DNA from: Thermoplasmata archaeon
GTDB lineage: Archaea; Thermoplasmatota; Thermoplasmata; RBG-16-68-12; JAGMCJ01
Direction: 5' to 3'
Length of the DNA: 7,704 nt
Assembly: GCA_023129265.1 (NCBI GenBank)
Contig: JAGMCJ010000179.1
Coordinates: forward strand, 1-7,704
Shown: positions 5,260 through 7,704 of the stretch, piece after piece
Position numbering within the stretch: the first letter of the stretch is position 1
Layout of the letters: every line of letters starts with the position of its first letter
The notes under the pieces: model-generated
What the model was told of the DNA's origin: nothing
What the model saw: only the letters and a program-made list of their open reading frames with translations
Database searches by the model: none
Made by a program: the position numbers and the translations under genes

Positions 5260-6912
5260 CTAGGATGATATCCAGTCTCTCAACTTATGCTCCCACATCT
5301 GCCTCGGCCCGAAGCCGAGGGAGCATGCGTACGTGTTAAAATCGACTATGTCCTTGCCCGCCTCGCGTACCGACTCCTGTATCCTCCTCAGGCTCTGCCC
5401 GACGACCGAATACACGGGAGCGTAGCCGACCATGGACTGGAAGATGAAGATCTGGTTGAATATCGTCTTCTTCATGATTCCCGTCCTCTTGTGCGCCCAT
5501 TCGACGAAGTCCGTCAGGCTCGTCTTGCCCATGTTAATCCTCGAGTCGGAGATCGCCCTCAGGAACCTGACGATCCTCCACTTGTAGACCTCGAACTCGA
5601 CCTCCAGCAGCCACATGTCGAAGTCGTCGTACTTCCTGACCATGTTCATGAACTTCTCTTCCGCTGGCGAGAGCGGTGTCTTCTCCACCAGTTCCTTGAG
5701 AAGGAGCAGCGACTCGAGCTCCCTGTTGAAGGATATGCCGTCGCTCACCGCCAGACCGAAGGTCGTGTGCAGTCCTTCCAGGAGCCCGGGGTTCGCGGCG
5801 AACCGCGTTGTGGAGTTCGAGTAATTCACGCAATGGCCGAACTCCTCGTGGACGATCGTCTGGAACAGCATCGGCGACCCTGTGGAAGGGGACCTCTTCT
5901 CGTCCGTCGACACAAAGAATATGTTGAAGGGCTTGTCCGATAGCTCGCCGAAGGTGCTCATCGCCGCCGTCGGGATGAAGCTGATCAGGTAGGGCGGCGT
6001 CTCCATGAGCCGTGTCTCGTAGTTGGGCGTTATCCTCACCAGGCGCTCAATCATCAGCGGGGTGATGTTCGCGCGGAAGTCGTTCACGAATCCCAGTATC
6101 TCGGACTTCTTTATCGCCCGCCTCTCCTCGACCTCCTTCTCGACCGTCTCTGTCGATGCGTCGCAGCCATAACTGTCCGCCAGCGCCTCCATGACGGCCT
6201 TGAGATGCGGAAGCTCCTCGTCCAGCCACCCCATGGCGTTATCCGCGAACTCGTCCGGCGACTCGGGGAAGTCGTACCTGTCCCTCATTATCTGCGGGTA
6301 CACATCCTTCCTGCCAACATCCCCGCCGATGTCCTTGAGGATGGGGAATATCTCCTCGAAGTCGCACTCGTTGATCCCTTCCACGTCGAACGCCGCGCGG
6401 TAGCTGTCGGCCTTCTTCTTCAGCCCCTGCAGCTTGGCCGTGAGCGTCTGGTCGGTCGTCTCCGCCATCACGGTGTCGATCATCTTGTTGAGCCCCATGC
6501 ACTTGCCGCACACCGAGATCAAAACCTCGGCAGGCCAATCCTCCCGCGAGAGACGCTCCCTGGCGACGTCGAGCGACTCGGCGATGGTTTCCGTGAGCGA
6601 TATCAGGTGAGAGGGCACAACACCCTCCACGATGAGATGCCTGAAGTACGCCCACAGGCCCTCGCCCGGCGTCTGGTAGGGTTCCTCGAATAGGAGCCCG
6701 ACCTCGAGGTTCCTGGCGAAGGCCTCCTCGATCGGATCCGTGGCCTTCTCCCCCGCCGTCCTCAACGAGGAGAGCATGTCGTCGATGTTCTCCTGGCTCG
6801 GGACGAACATCCTGCCCGCATACTCATCCAGACCGGCCGCGTAGGTCCGCGCAGGTGCTCTCTCCTTCCACGCCTCAAAAATCGCAGATTCAGACTCGCT
6901 CTTCGGCTTCAT
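5260..6912 (-). CDS. Putative zinc metallopeptidase with HExxxH motif (DUF885/M3-like gluzincin)
   Basis: This 550-residue protein has no signal peptide or membrane helix, so it is likely cytoplasmic. The N-terminal two thirds are mainly helical with many acidic residues and a CGKC pair. The probable active site is VHEEFGHCVNY, giving H355, E356 and H360, i.e. HExxxH rather than the usual HExxH. It is followed by LLEGLHTTFGLAVSDGISF, where E379 is the best third zinc ligand. The run-up (PPYLISFIPTA, then FNIFFVSTDE, then the HE helix, then an EG motif about 20 residues on) resembles DUF885-type peptidases; HExxGH is also the form used by dipeptidyl peptidase III (M49). Peptidase activity is inferred from these motifs; the substrate is unknown. 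The ATG at 6912 has AGGAG 8 bases upstream. It appears to be a single-gene unit. Confidence 0.75.
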   Translation of the reverse strand: MKPKSESESAIFEAWKERAPARTYAAGLDEYAGRMFVPSQENIDDMLSSLRTAGEKATDPIEEAFARNLEVGLLFEEPYQTPGEGLWAYFRHLIVEGVVPSHLISLTETIAESLDVARERLSREDWPAEVLISVCGKCMGLNKMIDTVMAETTDQTLTAKLQGLKKKADSYRAAFDVEGINECDFEEIFPILKDIGGDVGRKDVYPQIMRDRYDFPESPDEFADNAMGWLDEELPHLKAVMEALADSYGCDASTETVEKEVEERRAIKKSEILGFVNDFRANITPLMIERLVRITPNYETRLMETPPYLISFIPTAAMSTFGELSDKPFNIFFVSTDEKRSPSTGSPMLFQTIVHEEFGHCVNYSNSTTRFAANPGLLEGLHTTFGLAVSDGISFNRELESLLLLKELVEKTPLSPAEEKFMNMVRKYDDFDMWLLEVEFEVYKWRIVRFLRAISDSRINMGKTSLTDFVEWAHKRTGIMKKTIFNQIFIFQSMVGYAPVYSVVGQSLRRIQESVREAGKDIVDFNTYACSLGFGPRQMWEHKLRDWISS

Positions 6913-6919
6913 AGTCTCC

Positions 6920-6925
6920 CCTCCT
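6920..6925 (-). promoter_or_regulatory. Shine-Dalgarno site of the metallopeptidase gene
   Basis: AGGAGG on the minus strand lies 7 bases before the ATG at 6912. Unlike the other promoter-proximal genes here, which look leaderless, this gene has a clear ribosome site. Confidence 0.65.
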
Positions 6926-6944
6926 ACGGAATAGTCGTCTCCCG

Positions 6945-6950
6945 CTTAAG
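6945..6950 (-). promoter_or_regulatory. Possible TATA-like box of the metallopeptidase gene
   Basis: CTTAAG is the only AT-rich stretch in the region just upstream of the gene. Its centre is about 35 bases before the start codon, which would give a leader of about 10 bases, barely containing the Shine-Dalgarno site. The core is weak compared with the elp3 box. Confidence 0.3.
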
Positions 6951-6967
6951 AGTTGTGGCTCTCCAAT

Positions 6968-7120
6968 TCACCTAAACAGGGTCAGGAGGAAGACCAGGTC
7001 CGACTCCGCCTCTATCGCATGGATCTGTCCGGCAGGCATGTGGACCTAGACGCCTTCTTTGGCGGGGTGCTCGTCCTCGCCTAGCCTAATCTTCCCGCTC
7101 CTCGTGACGGGCAGAGAGCT
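6968..7120 (-). pseudogene. Decayed 3' remnant of a cupin-domain protein gene
   Basis: Read on the minus strand from about 7120 to the TGA at 6970-6968, the frame gives LPVTRSGKIRLGEDEHPAKEGV, an in-frame TAG (7048-7046), then VHMPAGQIHAIEAESDLVFLLTLFR and a stop. The second part is a typical cupin end: the MPAG-x-x-HAIEA strand with one of the usual metal-ligand histidines, then a DLVFLL strand. The first part fits the preceding cupin strands (a VTRSGK turn and an EG before the MPAG strand). There is no upstream start codon, because a TGA at 7123-7121 closes the frame, and the first cupin motif is missing. The gene has therefore lost its 5' half and gained a nonsense codon. Translation of this piece is not expected. 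Confidence 0.65.
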
Positions 7121-7126
7121 TCAACG

Positions 7127-7420
7127 ATGTCCGAAGATGACGCCAGGCAGGAGTATTCGAGCCATACGGCGGTTTGGCAGCGACAATGCCGAAGAAGGCT
7201 GCAGGAGAATCCCTTGGACCTGGACGCGCTGTTCGCAAAGGCGGCCTGGCTGGCCAAGGTCGAGGAATACGAGAAATGCATTGAAACCCTGGACATAATC
7301 ACAAAGAGAGATTCGTTCTATCCGGGAGTCTGGAGGCTAAAGGCCAAGATACATTCTCGCTTAGGGAACGAAAGGATGGCTACGCTCTGCCTGGAAAGAG
7401 GCGAGGAGCGATCCAGGTAG
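7127..7420 (+). CDS. Small TPR-like protein (family member B)
   Basis: This 97-residue helical protein is homologous to the one at 2310-2597. It shows RRRLQENPLDLDALFAKAAWLAKVEEYEKC (two segments of a first TPR-like unit), then FYPGVWRLKAKIHSRLGNE and ATLCLERGEE as the second. Residues shared with member A include the RL-x-x-x-P-x-D-x-DALF opening, the YPG-x-WRLKA-x-I-x-x-RLGNE core and the CL-x-R end. ATG 7127 is the only usable start after the in-frame TAG at 7082. There is no clear Shine-Dalgarno site or well-spaced TATA box; CTAATCT near 7085-7091 is a weak candidate. Its promoter would lie within the cupin remnant on the other strand. The frame continues open beyond its TAG stop into member C. 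Function is probably protein-protein interaction; the partner is unknown. Confidence 0.75.
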   Translation: MSEDDARQEYSSHTAVWQRQCRRRLQENPLDLDALFAKAAWLAKVEEYEKCIETLDIITKRDSFYPGVWRLKAKIHSRLGNERMATLCLERGEERSR

Positions 7421-7449
7421 GCTATCACTTATGATTCCGAGAAGGGAAG

Positions 7450-7456
7450 GAATATC
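7450..7456 (+). promoter_or_regulatory. Possible TATA-like box before TPR member C
   Basis: GAATATC lies about 25 bases before the ATG at 7478, the correct distance for a leaderless transcript. The sequence is only moderately AT-rich. No Shine-Dalgarno site is evident immediately before the start. Confidence 0.35.
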
Positions 7457-7477
7457 GTTTCCGAAAACAATCACTGC

Positions 7478-7704
7478 ATGATGAGAATCAAGCGTACTGG
7501 GATAGAAGACGTTCTCAGACTCCTCCGAACATGTCAGAAGAGATTGGAGAAGGATCTTGACGACGCGGATGCTTGGTTCTCGAAAGGTCTAGCTCTTGCA
7601 AAGCTGGAGAAACACAAGCAGGCAATCTACTGCCTCAATCGGGTTACAAGAATGGAAATCAACTATCCGTCCGTGTGGAGGCTGAAGGCAACCGTCTATG
7701 CTCT
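7478..7704 (+). CDS. Small TPR-like protein (family member C), truncated by the window end
   Basis: The 75 visible residues start at ATG 7478 (or the adjacent ATG 7481). They read LRTCQKRLEKDLDDADAWF, then GLALAKLEKHKQAIYCLNRV, then INYPSVWRLKATVYA at the edge. They align along the whole visible length with members A and B, including the RLEKD-x-x-DADA opening and the YP-x-VWRLKA core, and have the best TPR character of the three (W, G, A and A-I-Y-C-L positions). The gene lies 57 bases after member B in the same reading frame, with no stop other than the TAG of B between them. By family length about 20 residues should remain outside the window. It is probably a cytoplasmic adaptor of unknown partner. 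Confidence 0.75.
   Translation, partial: MMRIKRTGIEDVLRLLRTCQKRLEKDLDDADAWFSKGLALAKLEKHKQAIYCLNRVTRMEINYPSVWRLKATVYA

Noticed and set aside
5287..5943. Plus-strand frame of 218 residues opposite the metallopeptidase.
   Set aside because: It lies entirely antisense to a well-supported gene, has an unusual H/R/V/L composition and no recognisable motif.
5260..6912. Direct assignment of the peptidase to the M3 (oligopeptidase F/thimet) family because of the FGH sequence.
   Set aside because: M3 requires HEFGH with HExxH spacing; here an extra residue gives HExxxH, and the surrounding M3 signature is not evident.
7046..7420. Pyrrolysine or other reassignment of TAG, suggested by the in-frame TAG in the cupin remnant and the TAG joining TPR members B and C.
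   Set aside because: Genes at 2221, 2597, 5260 and 7420 all end in TAG, a high share for a genome that reads TAG as an amino acid. The cupin piece also lacks a start and its 5' half, so it is decayed whatever the TAG means.
1..7704. CRISPR arrays, tRNA or rRNA genes, phage or toxin-antitoxin modules.
   Set aside because: No regularly spaced direct repeats, no cloverleaf-like or rRNA-like sequence, and no recognisable integrase, transposase or toxin was seen by eye on either strand.

Overview
The window looks like chromosomal DNA of a moderately GC-rich archaeon, most likely an uncultivated member of the Thermoplasmatota or a nearby euryarchaeal lineage. The grounds are a short archaeal-type Elp3 with an intact radical-SAM plus acetyltransferase layout, AT-rich boxes about 26 bases upstream of start codons that lack a ribosome binding site (leaderless promoters), AGGAGGTGA-type Shine-Dalgarno sites at internal operon genes, GTG and TTG starts, and a DUF11-type surface protein. 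The phylum is inferred from overall character, not from a marker gene.

Layout. Bases 1-2221 (+) hold two adjacent genes. The first is the 3' part of a large surface protein: a jelly-roll-like region, two DUF11 repeats, one membrane helix and a cytoplasmic domain. The second is a small membrane-anchored protein carrying a close copy of that same cytoplasmic domain. A short regulatory gap with a perfect 14-bp palindrome and a TATA-like box leads into a 95-residue TPR-like protein (2310-2597, +), whose 3' end overlaps the 3' end of elp3 (2576-4108, -) by 22 bp. Upstream of elp3, also on the minus strand, a compact three-gene operon (5196 to 4151) encodes a winged-helix regulator, a small predicted beta-rich protein and a second small winged-helix protein. 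A divergent zinc metallopeptidase with an HExxxH motif fills 5260-6912 (-). Next to it lies a decayed 3' remnant of a cupin gene (about 6968-7120, -). The window ends with two more members of the small TPR family in tandem (7127-7420, and 7478 to the window edge, +).

How the genes relate. The clearest local themes are duplications. One cytoplasmic domain is used both in a surface receptor-like protein and in a minimal membrane-anchored partner. A family of roughly 95-residue, two-repeat TPR-like proteins appears three times with a conserved 'YP-x-x-W-R-L-K-A' core. elp3 (tRNA wobble-uridine modification) is housekeeping and has its own leaderless promoter. I see no tRNA, rRNA, CRISPR array, insertion sequence or phage gene. 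Nothing here proves a new defence or mobile system. The most distinctive items are the repeated TPR family, the paired membrane proteins and the unusual peptidase.
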